Shown here in pieces: positions 17,268 to 25,439 of a DNA stretch of 64,000 bases. A model generated the notes under the pieces. It saw nothing but the letters and a program-made list of their open reading frames with translations. It had not been told where the DNA came from and did no database searches. This DNA comes from Bradyrhizobium sp. Ai1a-2 (GTDB lineage: Bacteria > Pseudomonadota > Alphaproteobacteria > Rhizobiales > Xanthobacteraceae), in contig NZ_AUEZ01000031.1 of the NCBI RefSeq assembly GCF_000426245.1, forward strand, positions 1-64,000. Reading direction: 5' to 3'. Position 1 is the stretch's first letter; each line of letters starts with the position of its first letter. Made by a program: the position numbers and the translations under genes.

Positions 17268-18215
17268 TCACCGTCCGTCGAAAACGTTGCGAAGAAATCG
17301 GGCGGCGCGGTCGAGCGCGACCCGGCTGCTTTCGAGGTGTGCGACGTCGAGCTGGAAGACGTGATGCATCCCTTCAAAGATCTCGAGATCGACCGAAACA
17401 CCGGCCTGCCTCGCGCGATCGGCGTATTGCTTGGCATCATCGAGCAGGCGCTCGTCGGTACCCACCTGAATGAGGAGCGGCGGCAGGCCCCGCAGATCGC
17501 CGAACAGGGGCGAGGCGAGGGGATCGTGGGAATCTGCGGCCCCGAGATACTTGCGCGCACAGTCCTGCAAGTAATCGTAGCCGATCAACGGATCGGCGTC
17601 GGCTGGATCCTTCATCGACGCGCCCGTGAAAGCCAGATCCGTCCACGGCGAGAACACCACGCCTGCGATCGGCGCTGCGCCATGGGGCTTCTTGATCAGC
17701 TCCGCCAGCGTCACCAGCGTCAGACCGCCGCCCGCCGAGTCGCCGACAACAGCCAGTCGGTCGAAGCCTTGAGCGACCAGCCACTGCCAGGCCGCCATGG
17801 CCGCTTCCGGAGCCGCGGGCACTGTGGCTTCCGGAGCCAGTGGGTAGTCGATGACGACCGCCGGAATCCGCGCGCGGCTGACGATCTGGCTGACGAATCC
17901 CCGATATGCCCTCGCAGAGCCCTGTACGTAGCCGCCGCCATGCAGGAAAAGGATCGCTCGGCCGGGCTCGGCGTGCTGCGGACGAACCCACCAGCCCCGC
18001 ACGTTGCGTTCGTGGATCGCCCAGAGGACGACATCGTGGGTCAGTGGGCTGGCGGAAATGAAAGTGTCGTAGATTGCCCTCGGCTCCCCGCTCGCCGTCC
18101 CCCAGAAGTTGGCGAACCGCTGGCGTAGAACGCACTCACGCTTGCGCTCGTCCGCTGAAATCCGCACGAACTCCATTCTGATCCGCTGATGATCATGTGG
18201 TTCCTCTTCGGACAT
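17268..18215 (-). CDS. Alpha/beta hydrolase of the hormone-sensitive lipase (HSL) family
   Basis: Encodes 315 residues. It has the HSL oxyanion motif LFLHGGGYVQGSARAY, the nucleophile elbow VVGDSAGGGLTL, a late aspartate in VGTDERLLDDA and the catalytic histidine in GMHHVFQLD. No signal peptide is visible, so it is cytoplasmic. HSL enzymes cleave short-chain or aromatic esters. It heads a probable two-gene unit with the GMC oxidoreductase. An internal ATG at 18176 (MEFVRISADERK) is an alternative start that would drop 13 residues. Confidence 0.85.
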   Translation of the reverse strand: MSEEEPHDHQRIRMEFVRISADERKRECVLRQRFANFWGTASGEPRAIYDTFISASPLTHDVVLWAIHERNVRGWWVRPQHAEPGRAILFLHGGGYVQGSARAYRGFVSQIVSRARIPAVVIDYPLAPEATVPAAPEAAMAAWQWLVAQGFDRLAVVGDSAGGGLTLVTLAELIKKPHGAAPIAGVVFSPWTDLAFTGASMKDPADADPLIGYDYLQDCARKYLGAADSHDPLASPLFGDLRGLPPLLIQVGTDERLLDDAKQYADRARQAGVSVDLEIFEGMHHVFQLDVAHLESSRVALDRAARFLRNVFDGR

Positions 18216-18438
18216 TATCGATCTCTCTTGCTGCCGCTTTCGATCACGCGCCGCGATCGACCTGACGGCACGGACTGCAGTCCGGCTCCCGATGGTGGCG
18301 AGGGGGGCTTCGGGAAGACGCTAGGCAGGATCGCTCATGTTCGAGGCGGATTTCGTTTTCGCCAGAGAATGTAGGAGCGAGGCCCGCCGGCCCAACAGGT
18401 GTCCAATTTAGAACCTTGCGTACAATGTGTTGGACAAC

Positions 18439-19359
18439 CTACACCACTACGGCTTTCGGAAACTCCGTCGCCAGATGATCGAGGAAGGCACGAACCGACG
18501 GTAGCAGTCCCTGCCTGTACGGAATGAGCGCGGTGATCGTGGAGTCGCCGGCGATCCAATTCGGCAGCACTCGTCGCAGCGCTCCGGATTCGATGGCAGC
18601 GCGGCAGATGTAACCGGGCAACGCCACGATCCCCAGACCTTTGATCGCCGCTTCCTGCAGCCCGATCTCGTCGTCGCTCAACAGCCTCGGAGTCAGTGGC
18701 ATGACGACTTCATTCTTCGCCGGCTTCGCCTGGCGGGCTGGGCGCAATCGCCAGACCGGATCGACGCCGGCTCTCATCATGAAGAGCGAGGGATGATCTC
18801 GGAGGTCGTGGGGCTTCTGCGGTTCTCCGTGCGCGGCAAGATAATCGGATCCCGCGAACAAGAACCATGGGGCGGGTGCGAGCGTCCGCTGGACAAGGTT
18901 GGAATCGGGCAGCGGGCCGGAATGAGCCCTGATCGCGATGTCGAAGTTCTCTCCGACAATATCGACTGGCCGATCGATGGCATGCACGACGATGTTCACC
19001 TTCGGATATCGGATCAGGAAGTCGCTGATAATGTCGGTCATGGCGAACTGCATGGTCGCCACGCCTCCGGTGCACCGTATCGTGCCGCTCGGCTCGCTCA
19101 GCCGATGCCGGACGGCATTCTCGGCCAGTTCCGCCTCCCGCAGCATCGCGACCGCGTGCCGGTAGAAATCCTCGCCTGCATCGGTCATCCCGAACGTGCG
19201 CGACGTCCGATTGAGCAGTCGTACGCCGAGACTGCCCTCGAGCTGCTGGATGCGGTGACTGAGCGTCGATTTTGGGGTCCGCAGAGTTCGACTCGCGGCC
19301 GTGAAGCCGCCCCGGTCGACCACCTGCACGAACAGAAAGAAATCGTTCAAATCCAGCAT
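18439..19359 (-). CDS. LysR-family transcriptional regulator
   Basis: Encodes 306 residues from the ATG at 19359 (MLDLNDFFLFVQVV). The N-terminal winged helix-turn-helix reads GGFTAASRTLRTPKSTLSHR, followed by the linker helix and a two-lobed effector domain (IRCTGGVATMQFAMTDIISD onward). Its likely target is the esterase and GMC pair downstream on the same strand; the region between (18216-18438) has no gene. Its own first 60 bases and promoter are duplicated at 20.9 kb, next to the isochorismatase gene. Confidence 0.85.
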   Translation of the reverse strand: MLDLNDFFLFVQVVDRGGFTAASRTLRTPKSTLSHRIQQLEGSLGVRLLNRTSRTFGMTDAGEDFYRHAVAMLREAELAENAVRHRLSEPSGTIRCTGGVATMQFAMTDIISDFLIRYPKVNIVVHAIDRPVDIVGENFDIAIRAHSGPLPDSNLVQRTLAPAPWFLFAGSDYLAAHGEPQKPHDLRDHPSLFMMRAGVDPVWRLRPARQAKPAKNEVVMPLTPRLLSDDEIGLQEAAIKGLGIVALPGYICRAAIESGALRRVLPNWIAGDSTITALIPYRQGLLPSVRAFLDHLATEFPKAVVV

Positions 19360-19430
19360 ATTAAACCACCATCGTCCAATCATTGGGACGCTGGGTTCGG
19401 ATTTTGACGACTTTTGGGCCGACCATCCGA
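19301..19430. repeat. Copy A of a 130-bp duplication: LysR 5' end and promoter region
   Basis: About 85 percent identical, by eye, to 20911-21040 in the same orientation. It covers the first 20 codons of the LysR gene and about 70 bases upstream, including the shared block CATTGGGACGCTGGGTTCGG. The copies differ most just upstream of the start codon. Confidence 0.85.
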
Positions 19431-19463
19431 ATGCGTGTCAAACCTTCGCTGAGAGTAAATTCG

Positions 19464-20522
19464 TTACCGCAAGCCATCGGGGGCGATGGCGTCCTCATTT
19501 GGGAGGCGACCTCGCCGTTGACGCGCGCGAGCGGATCGGTCGAGTGCAGCTTGGGTCGGCGCGCGGGAGGACATTGCGTCGATCCGGAACTTGCCGGGCC
19601 TGACTCCGAAACGCCGATGGAATGCGCGACTTAGCGCTGCTTCGCACTGATAGCCGACGCTAGCGGCGATCTCCGCAATCGGGTCTCCCGTAGTTGCGAG
19701 CCGCCGCCGGGCGAAAGCGAGCCTGAGCTCGGTCAGGAAAGTGAGCGGAGGAACCCGTGCTATTCGGCAAAATGACCGGACGAGAGTGGCTCGCGACGTA
19801 GCTGCCAGAGCGGCGAGTTCGTCGAGCGTCCATTCGTGGGATGGATCGCGCAGCATTGCGACCACTGCCTGCGCCGTGGCGCGTTTGCCCAGCAGGGCGA
19901 GTAGGCCGGCGACCGGCGGGTCGCTCGCCAGATACTGCCGAAGCATCAGCATGAATATCGCGTTTGCCAGGTCTGTGGCGATGGCCAGCGCGCCCGGACT
20001 TGCGCCGTCTAGCTCTTCACGAATCCACTGCACAAGTGTGCAAAATCGATCCATCACTAGCCGGTTCTCTGTGCTGACAACCACCACGTCAGGCAGTGCC
20101 GCGATCAGAAGGGGCTCAGATGCCTGCTCGAAGTGCAGTCGGCCGCAGATCAGTTCTGTGGTGACCTCAACCCCGATGCTGGTTTTTATGCAAATGCCGT
20201 TATGATACTCGGTAGCGATTGGCGGGCTGGCGTGGCCGACTCCGATGCTCCCTCGCGTGACGTGTGCACTGCCGTGGGGCAGCAGTAATATGTCGCCGGC
20301 CTCCAGGCGCATCACAGCGTGGCCAGGACGGTCGATCAGGCATTGGCCACGGACGACAATGTGAAAATAGGCCCAGCCCGGTTGCGCAGCATCGTGCCGC
20401 GACTCCCAGTCGCCGCCGAAACGGCAGATATCCTGAAACTCCGGGCGGACGCGCAACAAATGCGCGAGGCTGCTGAGCGCATCATGCGGGGTCTCGTTGG
20501 GAGAGCATTTCGAGTCCGTCAT
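19464..20522 (-). CDS. AraC-family regulator with N-terminal cupin domain
   Basis: Encodes 352 residues. The first half is a cupin sensor (GWAYFHIVVRGQCLIDRPGH, then GDILLLPHGSAHVTRG); the C-terminal half has two AraC helix-turn-helices (WTLDELAALAATSRATLVRS and DPIAEIAASVGYQCEAALSR) and the AraC closing motif. Cupin AraC proteins of this type often control adjacent oxidoreductases. The gene lies inside the segment bounded by the two LysR-promoter copies, so it may have arrived with that rearrangement. A basic, unstructured 35-residue tail follows the DNA-binding domain. Confidence 0.85.
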   Translation of the reverse strand: MTDSKCSPNETPHDALSSLAHLLRVRPEFQDICRFGGDWESRHDAAQPGWAYFHIVVRGQCLIDRPGHAVMRLEAGDILLLPHGSAHVTRGSIGVGHASPPIATEYHNGICIKTSIGVEVTTELICGRLHFEQASEPLLIAALPDVVVVSTENRLVMDRFCTLVQWIREELDGASPGALAIATDLANAIFMLMLRQYLASDPPVAGLLALLGKRATAQAVVAMLRDPSHEWTLDELAALAATSRATLVRSFCRIARVPPLTFLTELRLAFARRRLATTGDPIAEIAASVGYQCEAALSRAFHRRFGVRPGKFRIDAMSSRAPTQAALDRSARARQRRGRLPNEDAIAPDGLR

Positions 20523-20907
20523 TTCTTTGCACTACTCGTCATTCGGCCACGGCTCCTGAAGGCGAAGCAACACATAGCGGCGTGACAAGTCGTGGTATTT
20601 CGGATGGAAGCCGCTAGAGCAAAGTGAGGCGGCGCGAGACAAAATCAAGGCAGAAAGCTCAAATATTGAGCAGCGCAGCCATGTGATTGAGCCGCAAGGC
20701 CATTCGCTGCCAAAACGCTGCAGCTATATCCGGTGCGACTGTCGTTCAAAGAAGGCGACGCCCGGACCAGGAGAGCCTCATGAGTGAATTCGAAAAGCGC
20801 TTTGCATGCGTCATTAGCGCGAGCGGCGACATTTTCCGCGGATATAGAGCAGCGGGGTTTGCCGCTATTTGATCGCTCGATGATGGCGCATCCAATGCAG
20901 GTTCACG
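20523..20907. other. Gap with one weak small reading frame
   Basis: AGGAGAGCCTC precedes an ATG at 20780 opening a 30-codon frame (MSEFEKRFACVISASG and on) that ends at 20872. It matches nothing I recognise and may be a truncated gene start. The rest of the gap holds no visible gene. Confidence 0.3.
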
Positions 20908-20969
20908 ACCGTGAAGCCGCTCCGGTCGATCACCTGCACGAACAGAAAGAAATCATTCAAATCCAGCGC
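20908..20969 (-). pseudogene. LysR regulator 5' fragment
   Basis: On the minus strand this encodes ALDLNDFFLFVQVIDRSGFT, matching the first 20 residues of the intact LysR protein at 18439-19359. The start ATG has become GCG, and homology ends at about 20908. Most differences in the coding part are synonymous or conservative, so this was once a working regulator gene. Confidence 0.75.
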
Positions 20970-21040
20970 ACGTCACCGTCGTCGTCCAACCATTGGGACG
21001 CTGGGTTCGGATTTTGATGACTTTTGAGCCGATCGTCCAG
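20911..21040. repeat. Copy B of the 130-bp LysR 5' end/promoter duplication
   Basis: Second copy of 19301-19430. Its promoter-side end points at the isochorismatase-like gene (start 21124), so it may still hold that gene's LysR operator. Confidence 0.85.
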
Positions 21041-21123
21041 TGCGTAGCTCCCCGCTCGACACGACCGAATAGCGGGCTTCGCCCGCTCCGGAAACCGGAT
21101 TGGACAAACACCAGGAGAACGCA

Positions 21124-21741
21124 ATGACCAATCGCGCCTACGAACCGTTGACGACTGAGAATGCCGCCCTCGTTCTGGTTGACCATCAGGTCGGCCTGAT
21201 GACCGGCGTCCGGGACATCTCGGCCGGAGAGCTCAAGCACAACGTGGTGGCTCTCGCCAGGGCCGCCAAGGCGTTGAAGCTGCCGATCTTCGTCACGACG
21301 ACCGCGCGGGACAGCATGTGGGGACCGACCTTTCCCGAACTCGTTGAAGCGTTGCCCGGCGTCGAGATCATCGATCGCCCCTGGGTGAACGCCTATGACT
21401 GCCCGCTCGTCGTCAAAGCTATCGAGGCCACCGGCCGGAAGAAGCTGATCTTCGCGGGCATCTCTCTCGAAGTGTGCGCGGCCTTCCCGGCGATGACCGC
21501 CGTGGCGCGTGGACTGGACGCCTATGTGGCCGTGGACGCGTCCGGAACGTTCAGCGAGACCAAGCGCGAGGCCGGATTGCTGCGCATGATGCAGGCGGGC
21601 GTCATCGTGTCCGACTATGCGACGCTCATGGTCGAGATCCTCAAGGACAACAGACGGCCGGAAGCTGGCGCCGTGTACGGCGCGCTCGACATGCCCTGGG
21701 CCACGCTCGTCAGCCAGATCGCAAGCGCCATGGGCAAGTGA
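21124..21741 (+). CDS. Isochorismatase-like cysteine hydrolase (YcaC type)
   Basis: Encodes 205 residues. The triad of this family is visible: Asp in LVLVDHQVGL, Lys in GRKKLIFAGI and nucleophile Cys in SLEVCAAFPAM. YcaC-like members hydrolyse amides or related C-N bonds, but substrates are rarely known. The ATG at 21124 follows CAGGAGAACGCA, a good ribosome site; an in-frame ATG at 21100 has none. The duplicated LysR-type promoter DNA lies immediately upstream, so LysR control is likely. There is no signal peptide. Confidence 0.85.
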   Translation: MTNRAYEPLTTENAALVLVDHQVGLMTGVRDISAGELKHNVVALARAAKALKLPIFVTTTARDSMWGPTFPELVEALPGVEIIDRPWVNAYDCPLVVKAIEATGRKKLIFAGISLEVCAAFPAMTAVARGLDAYVAVDASGTFSETKREAGLLRMMQAGVIVSDYATLMVEILKDNRRPEAGAVYGALDMPWATLVSQIASAMGK

Positions 21742-21879
21742 GCCAATCCGAGGCGGCTTCGATCGCTTGAGGGAAGCTTGAGCCGCCTCACGGGTTATCG
21801 TCGAAGGGAAGGCGTCAAGAGGAGCGCGTCGCAGGAATTACGATCGAATAAGCCCAAACAACACAGGAAAAAATCAATA

Positions 21880-23160
21880 ATGACCAATCAGAGCGATATT
21901 CCCGTCGAAGAGAGGGGCAACCCTGGACAAAGCGGTCTGTCCCGAAGGAATTTCATAGCAGCCTCCACGGGCCTTGCGGGGAGCATCGTTGCGGGCCGTG
22001 CGGCGGCTGACTCCCTTGCCGACGTGCCGCCCCGCGAGGTTGGCGCTGATCTCGGTGGGCACAGCGAGCGATCGAAATACGTCAAGATCTCCCGCATTCC
22101 CGAAGCTGGTCCAGGCAAGCGCAACGTCGATCCGAGCGACGCGATCAATTCGAAGACGCCGCTCGACAAGCTCTTCGGCAGCATCACGCCGTCGGATCTG
22201 CACTACGAACGAAGCCATTCCGGTGTGCCCGATCTCGATCCAGTCAAACACAGGCTGCTGGTGCACGGCATGGTGCGGAAGCCGTTGGTGTTCAACGTCG
22301 ATGACCTCAAGGCGATGCCGTCAGTGTCGCGCGTGGTTTTCATTGAATGCACCGGCAACGGCTGGGAGAACTGGAAGAAGGCTGACGAGAACCTCACCGT
22401 GCAGAACACGCACGGTCTCGTCAGCACCAACGAATGGACCGGTGTCCCGCTGAAATTACTGATCGAGCTTGTCGGAAAAGATCGCGGCTCCAACTGGATG
22501 CTCGCCGAGGGCGGCGACGCCGCGGGAGTCGCACGCAGCATCCCGCTCACCGACGAAATCCTGAACGAAGCGTTCGTGGCTTATGGGCAGAACGGCGAGC
22601 CGCTGCGGCCCGCGCACGGCTTTCCGATACGGCTGATCATGCCGGGCTTCGAGGGCAACCTCAACATCAAGTGGCTGCGCCGCCTGAAGTTCGGCGACCG
22701 GCCCTGGATGACGCGTTGGGAAACGGCGCGCTACACGCAGCTGGAAGCCAACGGCAAGGCCATCCAATTCCAGCTTCGGATGGAAACCAATTCGGTGATC
22801 ACATCGCCCTCCGGGACGATGATGATCAAGCCCGGCTATCAGCGGATCACCGGGCTCGCCTGGAGCGGTCACGGCAAGATCGCCAAGGTCGAGATTTCGA
22901 CCGATGACGCCAAGAGCTGGAAAGAAGCGCAGCTAAATCTGCCAGTATTGCCGAAGGCCCAAACGCGCTTTCAGATGGACTGGATCTGGGACGGTAAGCC
23001 GACCAAGATCGTCAGCCGCTCGACCGATGATAAGGGCAATGTTCAGCCCGACCGAAAATCCTTCATCGCCGCGACGGGGACCAACGCACTTTTTCACTAC
23101 AACGCGCTGCAGACCTGGAGCGTCGACGAAATCGGGAGGGTTCGAAATGTCCTCGACTAG
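21880..23160 (+). CDS. soxC: Sulfite dehydrogenase molybdenum subunit SoxC
   Basis: Encodes 426 residues of the sulfite oxidase family. A twin-arginine export signal (LSRRNFIAAS, residues 20-29) fits folded export of a molybdopterin enzyme. The Moco-ligating cysteine is Cys157 in VFIECTGNGWENWKK. A dimerisation domain fills the C-terminal third. SoxCD oxidises sulfite or carrier-bound sulfane sulfur in the periplasm. The ATG at 21880 follows AGGAAAA; upstream in-frame starts would put an unlikely extension before the signal. soxD starts before the soxC stop (14-base overlap), so the two are coupled. No soxXAYZB is nearby. Confidence 0.88.
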   Translation: MTNQSDIPVEERGNPGQSGLSRRNFIAASTGLAGSIVAGRAAADSLADVPPREVGADLGGHSERSKYVKISRIPEAGPGKRNVDPSDAINSKTPLDKLFGSITPSDLHYERSHSGVPDLDPVKHRLLVHGMVRKPLVFNVDDLKAMPSVSRVVFIECTGNGWENWKKADENLTVQNTHGLVSTNEWTGVPLKLLIELVGKDRGSNWMLAEGGDAAGVARSIPLTDEILNEAFVAYGQNGEPLRPAHGFPIRLIMPGFEGNLNIKWLRRLKFGDRPWMTRWETARYTQLEANGKAIQFQLRMETNSVITSPSGTMMIKPGYQRITGLAWSGHGKIAKVEISTDDAKSWKEAQLNLPVLPKAQTRFQMDWIWDGKPTKIVSRSTDDKGNVQPDRKSFIAATGTNALFHYNALQTWSVDEIGRVRNVLD

Positions 23161-23692
23161 CAAGGCATTACTCACGGGCGCGATTGCGCTCGCGCTTGGT
23201 TCTCCCGTGCTTGCATATGATTTCGGCCGTCCCGCGACACCCGGCGAGACAGCGCTATGGGATATCGACGTCAGGCCGGACGGCAAGGGACTGCCGCCAG
23301 GCAGTGGCACGGTGGCGCACGGACAGCAGGTCTTCGCCGACAACTGCGCGGCCTGTCATGGCGACAACGGGGTCGGCGGCATCAAGGACCGCCTCGTCGG
23401 CGGGCAGGGCACATTGGCTTCGGACGCACCGGTGAAGACCGTCGGCAGCTTTTGGCCCTACGCCACCACGCTCTTCGATTACATTCACAGGGCGATGCCT
23501 TATCAGGCGCCGGGTTCGCTGAGCAATGATGATACCTACGCCGTCGCGGCCTATATCCTTCACTTGAACGGCATTCTGCCTGCCGACGGCAGGCTCGATC
23601 GCGACAGCCTGTCAGAAATCAAGATGCCGAACCGCGATGGCTTCGTTCCGGAGCCTGAGTTCGATCCGGCCAAATTGTTCAGGACGAAGTGA
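23147..23692 (+). CDS. soxD: SoxD-like c-type cytochrome subunit
   Basis: Encodes 181 residues. The N-terminus is a Sec signal (ALLTGAIALALGSPVLA), and one heme site, CAACH, lies at residues 67-71. It accepts electrons from SoxC and passes them to the respiratory chain. The diheme SoxD of Paracoccus is about twice as long; this is a single-heme form. GGGAGGG precedes the ATG inside the end of soxC. The next gene begins within a few bases of the stop, consistent with a soxC-soxD-DUF302 operon. Confidence 0.82.
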   Translation: MSSTSKALLTGAIALALGSPVLAYDFGRPATPGETALWDIDVRPDGKGLPPGSGTVAHGQQVFADNCAACHGDNGVGGIKDRLVGGQGTLASDAPVKTVGSFWPYATTLFDYIHRAMPYQAPGSLSNDDTYAVAAYILHLNGILPADGRLDRDSLSEIKMPNRDGFVPEPEFDPAKLFRTK

Positions 23693-23694
23693 GA

Positions 23695-24165
23695 ATGGCC
23701 TTCATAAGGACAGTCGTCTTCGTGTTGATCGCAACGATCTGGTTATCAGGAGAGCATGCAATGACCGCTGATGGATTGATCACGCTGCACAGCAGCTTTG
23801 GCCCGGAAGAAACGATGCACCGGTTTGAAGCGGAGGTCCGTGCCAGGGGCATGACGGTATTTAGTCATATCGACCACACCGCTGGCGCTGCCGCAGTCGG
23901 CCTGCCACTGCGGCCGACGAATCTCCTGATCTTCGGTTCGGCGAAGGGCGGCACTCCGCTGATGCAATCGATGCAGACGATCGGCATCGACCTGCCGCTG
24001 AAGGCGTTGATCTGGCAGGACGAGGCCGGCAACACGTTCCTTTCCTATAATGATCCGGCCTATATCACGCGTCGGCATGGGATCGGCGATGCCGCCAAGC
24101 CTGTCATCGAGGCGATGTCGGGCGCGCTAAAGGAGATGGCAGCAAAGTCGACAACGCTTCCTTGA
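23695..24165 (+). CDS. Exported DUF302-domain protein
   Basis: Encodes 156 residues. A hydrophobic leader (FIRTVVFVLIATIWL) is followed by a DUF302 fold (GLITLHSSFGPEETMHRFEA through PLRPTNLLIFGSAKGGTPLM). DUF302 proteins are small periplasmic proteins frequently found beside sulfur-oxidation or redox genes; the biochemical role is unsettled. A GTG at 23689, overlapping the soxD stop, is an alternative start. Tight packing with soxCD suggests it supports sulfite dehydrogenase. Confidence 0.8.
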   Translation: MAFIRTVVFVLIATIWLSGEHAMTADGLITLHSSFGPEETMHRFEAEVRARGMTVFSHIDHTAGAAAVGLPLRPTNLLIFGSAKGGTPLMQSMQTIGIDLPLKALIWQDEAGNTFLSYNDPAYITRRHGIGDAAKPVIEAMSGALKEMAAKSTTLP

Positions 24166-24348
24166 GGTCAGCAGCAGCCAACGAGCAGGCGCGCCTCGTT
24201 TGGGAATCGCCACGGACACAGGGGCTGAATAAGAATCATTACACGCGTAACCTGTTAGGCACAAACGTACAAGGATGTGACTTCTATCGGGTCTTGGCCT
24301 CAGCCATCATCCCGCACGCGTCAAGGTTTCGGCGACGCTGATATTTGG

Positions 24349-25329
24349 ATGAACGTGATGTCGCAAGTCGATTTCGACGGAGCCTTAAGTCGCGTGGGCA
24401 TGCAGGTCCGCGGAGGAAATCTCACCGAGGTTCCATGGTCAAGCGTCGCTGACGGAGAGCCCGTTGGCAACGTAGCCTGGGCCGGACAGGATATGGGCAT
24501 CTTCGTGGTCGATTGGTCGGGTCCGAAAATCGTCGAGCTTGAGACGTTGGCAAGGAAAGACGTTATCGTCTGCAGTGCTGTGCTCGATCAGGACGGAGCC
24601 TGGACGGACTTTGCCGTCGGCAACAATCGTTTCGACGCGAAGGGCGCGGACATGACGATGGTCTTTGTCCCGCAACACGAGCGCTTCAAGTTTGTAACGA
24701 GTGTTTCGCGAGGTCTCAAGGCAGTTACTGTCGTCGTCGACATCATGTCCATGATGAAAGCTCGTGGCCTTTCTGCCGCGACATTGCCGAAATCGCTTCT
24801 GCGCACGATCCGAGGGCGGCAGATCGCGATGGATACGCTTGCCCCCGGTCATTTTGGAGAGATTGCCAGGGGCGTTGCTGCTCGACGCGCCATGTTTCCG
24901 TCTCTCGCTACGCTCTACTATGAGGGCAAGACCTTTGAATTGGTTTCTGCTCTGTTGAGCGGGCTCTCCCGACGCGATGCGTTCCGCGCCGGCGACGGAG
25001 CCTTCGATCCAGGCATTCTTGAGCGGGTGGGCCTGGTGAAGCAGATCATCGACCGGGCGCCGCATCTTATTTTGGACGTAGATGCTCTCGCACGCGTCGC
25101 GGCCATGAACAGAACCAAGCTTCGATCCGCCTTCAAGCGGGTCTATGGCACGACACTATCTGGCTATCGCACAGCACTCATGCTGCAACGGGCCGATCGG
25201 GCTCTCAAACAAGCAGGAGCCAGCGTCAAGCACGCGGCCCGCCACGCGGGCTACGCTACGACGTCCAGTTTCATCATCGCCTATAAGCGGCAATACGGAG
25301 TTCGCCCAGGAATCGTGCTGCGAGATTGA
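24349..25329 (+). CDS. AraC-family transcriptional regulator
   Basis: Encodes 326 residues if the ATG at 24349 is used; a GTG at 24277 and an ATG at 24358 are alternatives, none with a strong ribosome site. The C-terminal DNA-binding domain reads LDVDALARVAAMNRTKLRSA, then FKRVYGTTLSGYRTALMLQR, and a second helix-turn-helix ASVKHAARHAGYATTSSFII, in the style of PchR/YesN-like regulators. The N-terminal region is an unrecognised sensor. It lies just upstream of the flavoprotein, P450 and GMC genes on the same strand and is their most likely regulator. Confidence 0.82.
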   Translation: MNVMSQVDFDGALSRVGMQVRGGNLTEVPWSSVADGEPVGNVAWAGQDMGIFVVDWSGPKIVELETLARKDVIVCSAVLDQDGAWTDFAVGNNRFDAKGADMTMVFVPQHERFKFVTSVSRGLKAVTVVVDIMSMMKARGLSAATLPKSLLRTIRGRQIAMDTLAPGHFGEIARGVAARRAMFPSLATLYYEGKTFELVSALLSGLSRRDAFRAGDGAFDPGILERVGLVKQIIDRAPHLILDVDALARVAAMNRTKLRSAFKRVYGTTLSGYRTALMLQRADRALKQAGASVKHAARHAGYATTSSFIIAYKRQYGVRPGIVLRD

Positions 25330-25439
25330 ATACTGCATCGAGAGCGAAGACTGCGGCGCTAACGATCCAGCCTGCGATCCTCGATATCGTCTCCTGTATT
25401 CTCGGATGTTGCATGTATCACAACCGAAAGCGCAGAAAT

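Noticed and set aside
16208..17473. A 421-codon plus-strand frame across the GMC oxidoreductase
   Set aside because: The minus strand encodes a complete GMC enzyme with a ribosome site; the plus frame is arginine-rich noise.
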